Origin: Tritrichomonas musculus
Lineage: Eukaryota > Parabasalia > Tritrichomonadida > Tritrichomonadidae
DNA length: 64,000 bases
Direction: 5' to 3'
NCBI GenBank assembly: GCA_039105265.1
Contig: JAPFFF010000018.1
Span: forward strand, 868,001-932,000
A program made the position numbers and the translations under genes. Positions 37,999 through 49,738 of this stretch are shown in pieces (the first letter of the stretch is position 1; every line of letters starts with the position of its first letter). The notes under the pieces are model-generated. The model was given only the letters and a program-made list of their open reading frames with translations. It did not search any database and was not told the DNA's origin.

Positions 37999-40900
37999 AT
38001 GATTGAAAATTTTAAACTTTTTCAACAAAAAATAAACGTTTTTTTATACATTTGTGAGAAATTTATGGATGCTTCGAATATCATAGATTTTGGTATATTT
38101 GAAGATTTTTCTATAACTTTTAACACAAGCAATATTACAAACATATTTCCCCTTAATCACCGCGAATGCATTGCATCAACTAATAAAGAAATTATACGAT
38201 TTGAGCGAAAAAATATTAAGATGAGGTTTCCATATACTTTTTCGTCCTGTTTAATTATTCCAGAAACAGAATATGTTATAGGTGTTAAATACAAATATGG
38301 TACATTTACTGTTTTTAAACTTTCAGATATTTCTGAGCCAATATTAAAAGATTATAAAACAAATCACCATGGAATTTTTCATATGTATTATTCGCCCAAA
38401 TCTAGTTCAATTATTACAATTGGATCAGGAATTCATGTTTTTACATTGAAAATAATTCATCCAGATAAAAGGATTACTATTGCAAATCCGAAATTTTCTT
38501 TTACTGAACGATCTTCTTTTGCGATCAATTACGACACAACAATATTAGTGCCACCACCTTTTGATCCTGATACTGAATTAATATATCTTCCAACCTCGAG
38601 TGGTATTTGTCCATTTACACTTGATGGTAAACAATTAAATCCATTTACACATATACCAGCTACGATAAAAACAGTATATACATTTAATAATAAAACAAAA
38701 GAATTATTAACATATGATTCAACAGATGGTATGAGTTTATGGGGATCAGACAATTTAATATGCCATTTTTCAACTGCTGGTTCCTCAATAACTGCGCTTC
38801 TCTTTGTAGATGAAGAAAATATAATTTGTCTTAATTCCTATAACTCGCTTTTTTTCTTAAATATCAAGACAAGTAGGTCATTTCATTGCATTACAATGCA
38901 ACAACGACCAACTAGACTTTTTTTAGTATATCAACGAAATCAACCCATCCTATATGTTTGTTTTGCAAATATAATGAAAGCCATGAAGCTAGTTATTCCA
39001 TGGCATGTCTGGAACATCAATGTTGCTAATTCTCTTGAAATTCAGCGATGTGACAAATTTTGTGAGTCATCGCGAATATTAATTCAAACAAGTAACTCGT
39101 TTGTCAAATTTTATTCACCAAAAAATGGTGAAAAAGTAACAGTTGCCACACCCTCACTGGCAGTTAATCCAGTCTCCTTTTATTACGATAGAGGCCTATA
39201 TGAACGATACACATTCAATAAAGAAAAACTCGAATACAGTGTCAAAGTTGAACAGACGATTCCAGGAAGTAACCGTGATGTTCTCTTTGTCATTCTAGAA
39301 AACGGTACAATAATTGGATTTGACACGAATGTTTCACCATGTGAAGAAATCATGAAAATTCAATGCAAAGCCCGATTTATGACAATTTGTTACTACAATG
39401 GCAAATTGTGCTATGCAGTTGCCTCTGAGAACAGTGACCTCTATATTCTTGATTATCAAAATTTGAAAGAAACACATCACTTCACAGTGATTAACGATAA
39501 ACTATTGAAAATGTTTTATCATTTTGAGAGTGATTCAATTGTGATGGTATTCAAAAAGAAGACCATTTTATTTGACCTTAAGAAAGGTCAAATAAATGAC
39601 ACGCTAATTATTGATGGGAATCATGTCACATCACTTTTCTCTAATATGCTTTTGTACGGTTACGAGTCAGGCTACATCGCGGAAGCTGACATTGTTGATT
39701 CACAACTTGTGATGAGAGATAAAAGTGGAAATATGCAAAGGCCGCATTCAGATGCTGTCACGTCTTTCTCTTTCTCGCTCTCTTTCTGGATCTCTCTTTC
39801 TTTTGATGGGAAAATCATCGTTTGGAATTACTCGAAAGAGAAAATTTGTCAGTTTTCATTTCCAATTCCGCTGAAAGCAGGACTTGTGATGAATGGTCGA
39901 CGGGACATCCTTGCAGCGACAGAGTCAGAAGTGATGATCATCCGAGGGAATTCTGTGTTCGATGACAATCAAGTCGATCGAGAAATTTCAGAAATCGACA
40001 ATTTTGACAGATTGAAAGACAAACTGAGTCGAGATGTAAAATTCCCTTTACCGACGCATGACGATGACGAAGAAGAGAATCTCCTTCGAGCACGTGACAA
40101 GGATAAAGAAGAAGAATATAGTTATGAGGAGGAAGAAGTCGACATGGCCAATTTCATGGTGAATTTTGAAGCAGTTGAGAATCAAAAGAAAGTCGTCGCT
40201 CCAGTCGAAAACAGCGAAGATGACAAAAAGAATAAATTTGAGGCAATGCAGGCGTTGAATGGAATTCGACAAGTTCCTGCACAAGTCCAAGAACAGCTGA
40301 AGAAAGAGTCATTAAAGAGTCGTGCGTCCAACAGAGAACCACGAAAGAAAGTCAAGAAGAACTCAAGCATATCAAAGCACGATGAAAAGTCACTTGAAGA
40401 CTTCATCAACAATTCAATTGAGAAAGAGAAAGAGAAAAAAATCCAAAAAACGAATAAAAACGATAAGAAGAAAAGTCAAAAGACAGATGATGGAGATTCT
40501 CCACAATCAAACGAAGACAGTGAAAATAATATCGATGACAACTTTTTGAAGATATCTGGACAATTTGAAGAAAAAGAAAAAAATTTTTCATCAAGAAAGA
40601 AAAAAGAAGAAGATGATGAAGAAATTGTCATCAGAATGAAGAATGAAAAAGAAATAGAGGAATCTCATCAAGAAAGAGATGAGAATGAAAGCAGCGAGCA
40701 GCCACCGGAGGAAGAAACTGAAATTGGAATTGAAGTTCCAAAAGATTCAAAGTCAAAAGTTGAACCGAAAGAGACAGAAAAAGTGAAAAAGACGGTGAAA
40801 GAGCATGAAATGTCAAATGAAAAAGTCCACCAGAAAGAAGGAAGAGAGACACGGAAGTCATCATCAAATAAAGAGAAAGAAAGAGAAGAAGTCAACAAAT

Positions 40901-42543
40901 CAGATACGAAGATCAAAAAGAGTCGTGTTTCAATTGGCACTCAGCCAGATTCAGAAAAACAATCCACAGAAGTCCAAGGCAAATGCAGAGACAAAGACAA
41001 AGAACACAAAGAGCAAAAGACAAGTAAAAAGGAAGAAAAAGTTGAACAAGAAGTCAAGAAAGATAAGACTATTGAAAAAGTTACAAAAGGAAGCAAGAAA
41101 GAGAAAACGATTGACAAATCAGAAAAGAAGTCAAAATCAATTGAAAAAGCTGTGAAAGAAAGATGTAAAGAAAGTCAGAAAAACACAGAAAAAAAGCAGA
41201 AAAAAGATACAGAATCAAAAAGTAAAGCCAATAAACGGCCACCAACAGTCAAACCGCCATCATCATCAATATCATCGAATCATCATCCATCACGGAATCT
41301 CAAAAAAAGCGAAAAAACAGATCCATCGAAAAAAGTGCCAAATTCAACGACTCAAGAATCTGATCAAAAACGGCCGAAACCTGCAGATGAAGTAACAAAG
41401 AGTCCAGATGCGTTGTCCTGCAAACGTCCCCGTCCTCCATCGCCTCCGATAATTCGCTGGAAATCTGCGAGTGTGCCGAGGAAGCCTCCTTTGAGGAGAA
41501 GCTCGACGCCTCCAATGATGAATGTTCGACCACTTATGATCACAATTCCGCCACCAAACGTTGTCCTCGACAAGGAAGCCGTTCTTGATTTTTACGGCCG
41601 TGGGAAAGTTGAGCTGAAGCCGCTCGTCGACCTCATATATCAGGAGAACGAGCGTGTCAGAAACTACTTGATGTACTACAAATACCACGTCACAAATTAC
41701 GGTTCAATGAGCCGTTTTGATGTCACATTTTCGAGTTTTCTATCGTTGAGTCGATCAGCGAGAGCAGGATCATCGAGCTGCAGTTGCAGCTTCTTCCGCA
41801 GGCGGCGTCGAGGAGCTGAAGGAGGCGACTCTTTCATCCTTCAAACGCGTCCTTCATATCACTGTTGTTACTTTTTCAATGATGCAGATCAAGAATTGAA
41901 AGACAGAAACAAGAATGAAGTTCCTCGATTTGACTTCCAAACAGAAACGAAAAGTGTCAGAGACGATAGAAAAAGTGACATTCCTAAATATGAAAATTTC
42001 CCGAAAATTCACGAGATGAAATACGCGCCTCCTTTGAATTTATTGGAGCAGGGAAGAAAACGTCCGACAATTCGCCAGCCTTCTTCTTCATCACCAAGAA
42101 GAACTCAGAATGAGAAAAAACGTCTGAATCATTCAATTAGTCAAATGAAAGGAGATACGTTAAATGGAATAGAAAACAATTCAGAAAGAGAAATTGAAAA
42201 TGATGATCGTTGCCATTCAAAGCAAATTCAAAATAATCAACCATCAGAGAAAGAATCACATTCAGGTGAAAATTTTGATAATTCAGTGCCTAATTGGTCG
42301 CTTTTTTATTCTAATTTTGAAAATAAAGGAAAATGTCAAGATTCTTGTGTGGACCTCCTTGAAAACGCAGTGATGCTAAAATTTCCAGGACTAGAGTTGC
42401 CTGCCTCATCTGGTTTCAAAAGGACGAAGTCAGTTCGAAAGTGTAGCCAATCGTCGTCTTCAAGACACGTTTTTACTAATACTGTTTACACGCCAAGTCA
42501 GAGGAGGAAAAGAAACGACAATAATCATTGTCAATGGAAATAA
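37999..42543 (+). CDS. WD-repeat protein with long charged and coiled-coil tail
   Basis: A 1,514-residue protein; an internal ATG at 38065 (MDASNIIDFG) is a reasonable alternative start. Residues about 20-640 form a beta-propeller-like domain of WD type; the clearest repeat is SLSFDGKIIVWNYS (near 595-610). Residues about 690-1130 are extremely rich in Lys, Glu and Ser. Pro/Arg-rich sequence follows (about 1135-1185, SCKRPRPPSPPI, PRKPPLRRSS), then a probable coiled coil starting VLDFYGRGKVELKPLVDLIY. Residues about 1243-1293 look out of frame: Ser/Arg/Cys-rich (CSCSFFRRRRRGAEGG), whereas the other two frames encode helix-like sequence there (see findings). The C-terminus returns to polar disordered sequence. 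Large WD plus coiled-coil proteins often sit in axonemes, but family and function are not identified. Confidence 0.78.
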   Translation: MIENFKLFQQKINVFLYICEKFMDASNIIDFGIFEDFSITFNTSNITNIFPLNHRECIASTNKEIIRFERKNIKMRFPYTFSSCLIIPETEYVIGVKYKYGTFTVFKLSDISEPILKDYKTNHHGIFHMYYSPKSSSIITIGSGIHVFTLKIIHPDKRITIANPKFSFTERSSFAINYDTTILVPPPFDPDTELIYLPTSSGICPFTLDGKQLNPFTHIPATIKTVYTFNNKTKELLTYDSTDGMSLWGSDNLICHFSTAGSSITALLFVDEENIICLNSYNSLFFLNIKTSRSFHCITMQQRPTRLFLVYQRNQPILYVCFANIMKAMKLVIPWHVWNINVANSLEIQRCDKFCESSRILIQTSNSFVKFYSPKNGEKVTVATPSLAVNPVSFYYDRGLYERYTFNKEKLEYSVKVEQTIPGSNRDVLFVILENGTIIGFDTNVSPCEEIMKIQCKARFMTICYYNGKLCYAVASENSDLYILDYQNLKETHHFTVINDKLLKMFYHFESDSIVMVFKKKTILFDLKKGQINDTLIIDGNHVTSLFSNMLLYGYESGYIAEADIVDSQLVMRDKSGNMQRPHSDAVTSFSFSLSFWISLSFDGKIIVWNYSKEKICQFSFPIPLKAGLVMNGRRDILAATESEVMIIRGNSVFDDNQVDREISEIDNFDRLKDKLSRDVKFPLPTHDDDEEENLLRARDKDKEEEYSYEEEEVDMANFMVNFEAVENQKKVVAPVENSEDDKKNKFEAMQALNGIRQVPAQVQEQLKKESLKSRASNREPRKKVKKNSSISKHDEKSLEDFINNSIEKEKEKKIQKTNKNDKKKSQKTDDGDSPQSNEDSENNIDDNFLKISGQFEEKEKNFSSRKKKEEDDEEIVIRMKNEKEIEESHQERDENESSEQPPEEETEIGIEVPKDSKSKVEPKETEKVKKTVKEHEMSNEKVHQKEGRETRKSSSNKEKEREEVNKSDTKIKKSRVSIGTQPDSEKQSTEVQGKCRDKDKEHKEQKTSKKEEKVEQEVKKDKTIEKVTKGSKKEKTIDKSEKKSKSIEKAVKERCKESQKNTEKKQKKDTESKSKANKRPPTVKPPSSSISSNHHPSRNLKKSEKTDPSKKVPNSTTQESDQKRPKPADEVTKSPDALSCKRPRPPSPPIIRWKSASVPRKPPLRRSSTPPMMNVRPLMITIPPPNVVLDKEAVLDFYGRGKVELKPLVDLIYQENERVRNYLMYYKYHVTNYGSMSRFDVTFSSFLSLSRSARAGSSSCSCSFFRRRRRGAEGGDSFILQTRPSYHCCYFFNDADQELKDRNKNEVPRFDFQTETKSVRDDRKSDIPKYENFPKIHEMKYAPPLNLLEQGRKRPTIRQPSSSSPRRTQNEKKRLNHSISQMKGDTLNGIENNSEREIENDDRCHSKQIQNNQPSEKESHSGENFDNSVPNWSLFYSNFENKGKCQDSCVDLLENAVMLKFPGLELPASSGFKRTKSVRKCSQSSSSRHVFTNTVYTPSQRRKRNDNNHCQWK

Positions 42544-42830
42544 TCATCTCTCACAATGCTTTCTTGTACAAAAAGAATTTTTTTTTTTTTATTTGTTATT
42601 AATAATATGCTTCAAATAAATGTTTTTAATATAGAGAAATTATTTTTTATGAAATTTTACTTCTTTGAATGTACAGGTGTTATGTTTTATATTGAAAATG
42701 TTTGCTTTGTTGTTTTGCACTACTTAATTTTAGAGAAATTTGACTAAATAAGAATTCAAAAAAAGCATATTCACAACTTATGGATGTGTTATCATTTAAT
42801 TGTAGTTTATTAAAATGAGAATTAAAAAAT

Positions 42831-42862
<32 letters not shown>

Positions 42863-42977
42863 AAGAAAACTAACGCGCGATATAATCATAAATCATTTAA
42901 TAAACTATAATCATTGAACATACATAAATGTTTTTTGTATTTTGAAATTCAATCAAAAATAAATATCATTTAATGAA

Positions 42978-43004
42978 AACTTTTTGAGCAAAGCTCAAAA
43001 AGTT
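42978..43004. repeat. Perfect hairpin, copy 1
   Basis: AACTTTTTGAGC, loop AAA, then its exact inverse complement. Arms of 12 bp. Confidence 0.9.
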
Positions 43005-43108
43005 GTCATTCTTGAGATCTATTAGGTATAATATTTCATTTGTTTTCTTCATGGAAGTTGATTTATGTAAGTTTTGAAAAGAAATCAAATTTGAAAATAA
43101 TAAAAGGC

Positions 43109-43135
43109 CACTTTTTGAGCTTCGCTCAAAAAGTG
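43109..43135. repeat. Perfect hairpin, copy 2
   Basis: CACTTTTTGAGC, loop TTC, then its exact inverse complement. Identical to copy 3, flanks included (GC before, TC after the arms approximately). Confidence 0.92.
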
Positions 43136-43228
43136 TCCAAGCATAAGATTCATTTCGGATATGTAATAACTTGGGTATAGCTGGTTTTGATGTTTGAATA
43201 TCTGATTTGAGGAAATTGCAAGAAACGC

Positions 43229-43255
43229 CACTTTTTGAGCTTCGCTCAAAAAGTG
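43229..43255. repeat. Perfect hairpin, copy 3
   Basis: Same 27 bp as copy 2, exactly 120 bp further on. The DNA between the copies is not repeated. Confidence 0.92.
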
Positions 43256-43586
43256 TCTATGCTTTAGATAATAATGGCGTAATAATATATTTTTCTTTCA
43301 AGAACATTGTTCTATTTTAAGCAAGTATTCTATAAAAACAAACGATTAAAATAAATAGAAAAATAATTGAGGGTCAATTTGGTTTCTCTTGTCATAAACA
43401 TTTTGCATCAAAAAGTTATTTTATTTTTTATCTTTAAGAAAAAGTTATGTTTTATTTTTTGCTCCAAGAAAAAGTTCATGATTATTTTTCACTCTATCAA
43501 ATTGTGGAAACTTTTTGACCGAAAAAAAATCAAAATAAACAAAAAAAAATTAAATATACTATATGAAAAAAAAAAAAAAAAAAAAA

Positions 43587-43751
43587 GGGGAAAAATCAAA
43601 AACGCCTATTCAATTTTTTTCCAACTACTCAATTTTTCACTTTTTCTAAAGGCGTTTTTGATCAATATTTTTTAAAAAAATCAAAAACGCCACATTTGAC
43701 CTTCTGCCAGGTAAAATTAAAAAACTCGTTTTTTCAAAAACGCCAGGTTTT
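43587..43751 (+). repeat. Element 1 left TIR (165 bp)
   Basis: Inverse complement of 48431-48595. Carries CAAAAACGCC at 43,598, its inverse at 43,653, and further copies at about 43,682 and 43,735. Confidence 0.93.
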
Positions 43752-45999
43752 TATTTTCATTCAAAAAAATAAAAATTAGAACATTTATATTGCATTAAAA
43801 AAAATCAATATCTATTATTAAAAAATGAAATTAATATATAAAAATTATATTTTAAATGAATGTGTTTTTTAGTTTATTTTCAACAAAAACTCAAAATCAG
43901 TAAATATATGACTTTTTAAAAAAACTCTATTTTTATGTTTTCATATATATTTTTTCATTTATATTATTTATATAATCAATAAAAGCGAAAATTTAAATAA
44001 AATATATTATTATTAAGGATCAAATAATTATCAGATTTTGAAAAAGAAGATTTAATTTATTCTTTAAATGTATATGTGTGTTATATTTTCCAATAAGTAT
44101 CAATATGCAAATTAAATTTTGTAGAAAATGTTCAAATAGGTACTTTTAATTCATAAAAAATTTTTTCAATAATAAATGATCTTAATGAAGCATATTAAAC
44201 AAATGGATGCACTTTGGTAATTTATTTATATCTTATGCCTTTTATTGGAGAAATTAAAGATATAAAAATGTTTTTATTTTCATAGAAAAAAAATTGAATG
44301 CATTGAAAAATTGTGAAATAAATAAAATCATTTTTTTATGAATTATCTTTTTTTTTACACAAAATAACATGAGGAATTATTTGTTTTCTAAATATATGCT
44401 TTTCATAAATTAAAAAAATAATGACTGCTTTATGAAATTTTGTGTTTTCAGTTTTTGATAATTATTCAGCCAAACCAATAAAAAATTACTAGAAATGTAA
44501 AACCCTTTAAAGAAGGTGGTAAATAAAGATTTATTATTTGTTAAGAATTTATAACTTTAAACGATATTAAAATTTTTTGATCAAAAAACTAAACGTATTA
44601 TAATGCAAAATAGATAGTAAATGCGCATATTAATAAAATACCAAATAGATAAACATGTTTATTTCGTAGAATTGTAAAAAAAAAACCTAAACGCATTTAA
44701 AAACGTTTAGAATTATATTCGGAACCCAATAAAAAAGCATTATCTTGGTATTTTTCATGAGAATAACCTATTTTCCAAAGTAAAACTAGAAGAAAAATCA
44801 AAACATAAATAATGGTTAAAATATAAACAAATTTAATACAATTTTGTGAAATCACATTGATTTGTTTGAATGTAGTATAAGATTGATTTGATATAAAAAT
44901 AATTTTATCCTTCTTTATTGAAAAGTAAGAAATGATAAAAATATAAATTTAAAATATAATATTATAATAAGGATAAATTAAAAAAATAAAAACATAAATA
45001 CTTTTATTTTTTGAGATATATTTGTTTTTTACTTTTTTCGAAAAACAAATGTTTTTTTGAAATGTCTGTCTTTTTGCTGCAAAGCGAGTTATTTGTTAAA
45101 TTTTTGATTTTAATGAATATATATATTATTCATAAAAATTTCCTTAAAAAAATGAGTGTCTATTTAAAAAAAAGTCAGCTATATCAATAAGTCAAAAGAG
45201 TTCTCGCGGTTCAATAATATAATCATATATGAACATGTTTACTAAAATTATAATTTAACTTTAAATTGATATTTTTAAGCATAAATAAGGATAATCATGA
45301 TTTATAATTTCAATATGTATACAAATATTCAAACATTATTCTCAATTTTTTGTGAAAGCCAAAAAATAAAAAAAAAACTTAGATATTTTGAGAAAAATTA
45401 AACGAATTTCTGATAAAATAAAATAACAAAATATAATATATATATATAAATGAATATATTATACTTTTTATAAAATGTATAATGTATTATTTCACTAAAG
45501 CTTGAATTTTTGGCTTACAGGCTGTTATATAGTGCAATTTGTATTGAAAAAGTTTATCTATTGTTGTATTCAATTTACTTTTTGAGAAATCCGGTTAAAT
45601 AAGCTTCTAAAAATGTTCAAACTGCAAAAAAGTCCAAAGCGCGCAATCTCTTACTATCTCAAAATCATATTATCTCTTTTCCTCCAAAAAGAAAAGCAAT
45701 GAAATTTATAAAATATTTATGCTTTTGCTGACTTCTTGATATATATTTAGTATTGCTAGCTTACAATATTCTCCATTTCTTGGCTTTTAGATCAAATAAA
45801 CAAAGGTATTCATCATAATGATACTCTTTTTTTTCTAACGCTAGACTAATGCTTAATATTCCAACAAAATCTCTTAGATAAATACATGATAATAATGTCC
45901 TAATTGACACTTTAGTTTGAGAAATTATTCTATTTTTTATTATATTGTATATTCATGACTTTTAAAGATCCCTCAATTGTGAGCCTACTTTTTATAAAA

Positions 46000-46001
<2 letters not shown>

Positions 46002-46043
<42 letters not shown>

Positions 46044-46160
46044 GAGTGTGAGCTTTTGGAGTATTCTTAGATAAGATTCGTGAAGCTGAACTTGTGGAGA
46101 AGAAGTATAGGCTAGGGGAAATAGCAACCTCAGCCCATATTGCCATTAATTCTTATTAGG
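46002..46160. other. T40 run followed by coding-like patch
   Basis: T40 at 46002-46041 is followed by about 110 bp of higher complexity, including a plus-strand frame with KIREAELVEKKYRLGEIATS. This could be a relic of a gene once in element 1. It is too short to classify and no intact gene is present. Confidence 0.3.
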
Positions 46161-48430
46161 CGGTATTTTTCTATACTTATCAATTTCATACATAAAATCC
46201 CAATATCTTTAAAATCAAATACCAACATCATAACCATTGCCCTTAGCTTAATTTTTTATCTTTTATAATTTCACCCCTCAAGAAGTACTTTCTAATAATT
46301 ACCCTTCCAATTATACCAATAATATCTTCCTTTTGCATGCCTTAAGTATATATAAAGAGTTTTTAATTCGCTCATTAGTATGATGGGAAAAAATTAAATT
46401 GTAGTCTTTATAACATTCATAACTATATTATATATAATGAACATACTTGCACTATTTTGGTCACCATCAGTTTTTTCTTCTTCATGTTGAAATATAAAGA
46501 ATCAATACAAAAAAAGTGTTTGCATATCTCAAATTTAAGGTAATATATATTCAGAATGACATGAATATCATTCATTTATGCTAATATAAAAGAGAAAGTA
46601 CAATAGAACGAATATACATGAATCAAAACTAAGTTATTTTTTTTTGTTTACATGGAGATTCATGATTTTATTATATATTTTTTATGTAATGTTTTAAAAA
46701 AGTGATAAAATAGTATTTTCTATTAGTTTCTCCTTTGAAATTTTAAAATTTAAATATATTATATATATATGTGATTGGATACATATCAATTATATGTTTA
46801 AATTATGCTAAAATAATATACATATTCATATATTTATATTTTTAGGTCAATCTTATAAAGCTCTCAATTTATTTTTTGAATGAAAACATAAATTTCTCAT
46901 TAAAAATTATATTGTTATTATTTTTTAATTTGATATTAGGTATATATATAAATAACAATAGTTATATTTTTAATATATATCTTCAATTTATCCAAATTAT
47001 CGAGATGATTATATATTTTAGTCAATTATCTGAATAATATCATTTTAACAGGAATATATATGAGAATAATATTACATAACTGTTGTTTTACCAAATATCA
47101 TGTGAAGATCAAAAATGTATAGTAATTTCAAACTTTTCAAAACTAATTAAATTCATAAAATTATAAATGATAATAATATTTGCATAGAAATATAGTTGAT
47201 AATCTTATTAAGTTAAGTAAATCTTTTTTATATAAAGGAAAGCAAAGGATTGTCATTTAAATTTCATGAATTCTTTAATAAATAAAATATTTTTCGCGTA
47301 ATTATATATTATAAGTGAAAATAAAATTGATAATTTTGGATTAAAGCCTTATTAATTATATATTTACAAAATCATCTTATTTCATCTAAAAAAAAAAGTA
47401 TTTTCATTTTTTAACCTATTGTAAAATCTAATGATACTGTTTTTAAAGTATTATTGATCAAAAAAAAAACTTATTCAAAACATATTTAGAGATATTTAAA
47501 TTTTATTATGTATCAATGCTTGTGAATAACCACAATTATTCCTCAGAATCTTCTCAATTTTTCCTTTCTCAAATATGTGTAGATTGACTTTAGCGGCAAA
47601 AATAATTCAAAATATAAAATTAAAATATCTTATTAAATAACATTTAATATAGGTATTAATATATATTATAATTATTATATAAAATATAATATACAAATAT
47701 ACATATTATACTATATTTAATACTTATTTTATCAAATTTATGATACTTTAATTGTTAATTCAAAATTTTCTTTGAAATATTGTTAATAAAAAAAATAACC
47801 TTTTCAAATTAAAATGTATCAATATCTTAATATATTATGAATATGAATACTTTACCGGAAATAAATATAAATATAAATAAAAAATAAACAATTAAAAATA
47901 GATTTATATTATGAAAAATAAAACATAAAAACAAAACCATTTTATATAAAAAATTTAATATATAAAAAACTATATTTCACTTGGAATTCGATATTATATG
48001 TTGATAAAAACGCAATCATATACAATTTATTAAAAAGAAACAATTTTTTGGAAATTTCAAATAATTTCCAAAATACGCTTTTTTTTAATTCTATTATAAT
48101 ATTTTGATAATCAAGCTTCATTATAACCAAAATATTGCAAAATTTTCTTTTTTTATATTTTCCATTTAAAAGATATAATAACCCATTAAAATGAATTTCT
48201 TCAAAATTTACTCAAAGTCAGCCTAGTTGATTTTCATGTAATATTCAATAAATATTATCATTTATACTTGATATAATTTATTTTTTGAATCTAATATCTT
48301 TATATCATATGTCGATTATTCCCAATTTTTAAAATATTTCTCCCAAAGATTAAAAATGATCTTAAAAAAAATACCGGTAACATAATAATTTATTTTTCTA
48401 AATTGCATTAAAATTTATAATTGTTTTTTT

Positions 48431-48595
48431 AAAACCTGGCGTTTTTGAAAAAACGAGTTTTTTAATTTTACCTGGCAGAAGGTCAAATGTGGCGTTTTTG
48501 ATTTTTTTAAAAAATATTGATCAAAAACGCCTTTAGAAAAAGTGAAAAATTGAGTAGTTGGAAAAAAATTGAATAGGCGTTTTTGATTTATCCCC
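48431..48595 (-). repeat. Element 1 right TIR (165 bp)
   Basis: Matches the left TIR in inverse orientation nearly base for base and ends in CCCC next to A29. Confidence 0.93.

Positions 48596-48624
<29 letters not shown>
48596..48624. repeat. A29 tract joining elements 1 and 2
   Basis: A single uninterrupted A-run forms the whole junction between the CCCC end of element 1 and the GGG start of element 2. Confidence 0.9.
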
Positions 48625-48627
<3 letters not shown>

Positions 48628-48795
48628 TTTCAGTAAAAATCACCCCCTCAATTTCACTTAACGGCCAAATTGCCCTTCAAATCAACTGGTGAAAAGTGCG
48701 ATGTTTACTTCATTTAGCACTTTTCACCTTTGGTAGTATTCAATTTACTTCATTTTTTATTCAATTTTAAAAATTCATTTTACACTTTTCACCAG
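48625..48795 (+). repeat. Element 2 left TIR (171 bp)
   Basis: Inverse complement of 55041-55211 with no difference that I could find by eye. Confidence 0.95.
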
Positions 48796-49738
48796 TGGAT
48801 TTTTATTAAGAAAAAAACTTTTAAAAAATCATTTAATAATTGAAAAAATGAAAAATGAATATTACCGGTAAAATTTAATGATTTAAAAGTAATTATTATT
48901 TTAATTCTAAAGAATTTGGTTTAATTAAATATAAAATGATAAAATATTTGGCTAATGAAAGTAATAAATAAGTGTGAATAATATAAAATGCGTTTGTGTA
49001 AGTATTATATTATTAATAAATGCAAAAAAAATCAATTTTACTTTAAATAATTATTTATTGAATATTTACTTTTTTCAATTCTAAAAAAATTCTTAATTTA
49101 ATAATTAATACTAATTGTTTACCCATAAAATATAAAAATGAGCATATTTTTTGAGAGGTAGCTTAGATATTTGAGAAAATGATGATATAGTGTTTTTAGT
49201 AATATTTTACCTTTAAATTGGTTTATTATGATTCATTTTAGAATAATAATATGGAGTAACATTGTTTTTCACGTGAATTCAATTATTTTTTGAATAAAAA
49301 ATTAAACTTCACATTGATTTGAGGTAATTTAAAATATTATAGTATCTAATTCAAAATTAATATTTGCAAGTAGGAATAGATTTTGGGTGTTTAAAAAAAA
49401 TTGAATAAATAATTTTATATAATATGATATTTAAGAATTGATAATTGAATTAGATTTGTACGTTTTAAACATTGTTTTGAATATTTTTGAATGTTTTCAA
49501 TTTTTTTTATCTCAATATTTCTGATTGTTATAAATTTTATATTTTAATGCTTTTTAGTATATTTACCAAAAATACTTATGTTACTAAATTATACTTTAAA
49601 TATATTGAATGTATATATAACAGTATTTAAATAATCATTTTAATATTTTAAATTAAAAGTTATTAATAAGATTTAAAAGTTTATATTATTTTATTTCTCA
49701 AAAAACGATTTTCAAAAAATTCAAAACGTATTTTTATA

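Larger units (their letters stand above)
42544..43586. other. Gene-free flank with hairpins and A homopolymers
   Basis: Start of the gene-free island. It holds A30 at 42832-42861, A21 at 43566-43586, three dispersed perfect hairpins (described separately), and a sequence near 42,668-42,760 similar to one at 45,510-45,610. A 63-residue hydrophobic ORF at 42,556 is not credible as a gene. Confidence 0.6.
43587..48595. mobile_element. TIR element 1 (5.0 kb), no intact ORF
   Basis: Bounded by 165-bp terminal inverted repeats, 43587-43751 and 48431-48595, with only a few differences near the outer end. It starts GGGGAAAAATCAAAAACGCC and ends with the inverse (TTTATCCCC). Within each TIR the motif CAAAAACGCC occurs four times, in both orientations. 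A-runs abut both ends (A21 on the left, A29 on the right). The 4.7-kb interior is AT-rich, with T40 at 46002-46041 and no gene. It looks non-autonomous or thoroughly decayed. No transposase was seen, so the superfamily is not assigned; a link to large TIR elements such as Mavericks can be neither shown nor excluded. Confidence 0.75.

Noticed and set aside
40048-41688. Several overlapping ORFs opposite and beside the Lys/Glu-rich WD gene tail
   Set aside because: Shadow frames of purine-rich codons (poly Phe/Ser/Leu).
42556-42747. 63-codon hydrophobic ORF just after the WD-repeat gene
   Set aside because: Phe/Leu-rich translation of T-rich DNA, no homologue recognised, and related DNA at 45.5 kb is not open in the same frame.
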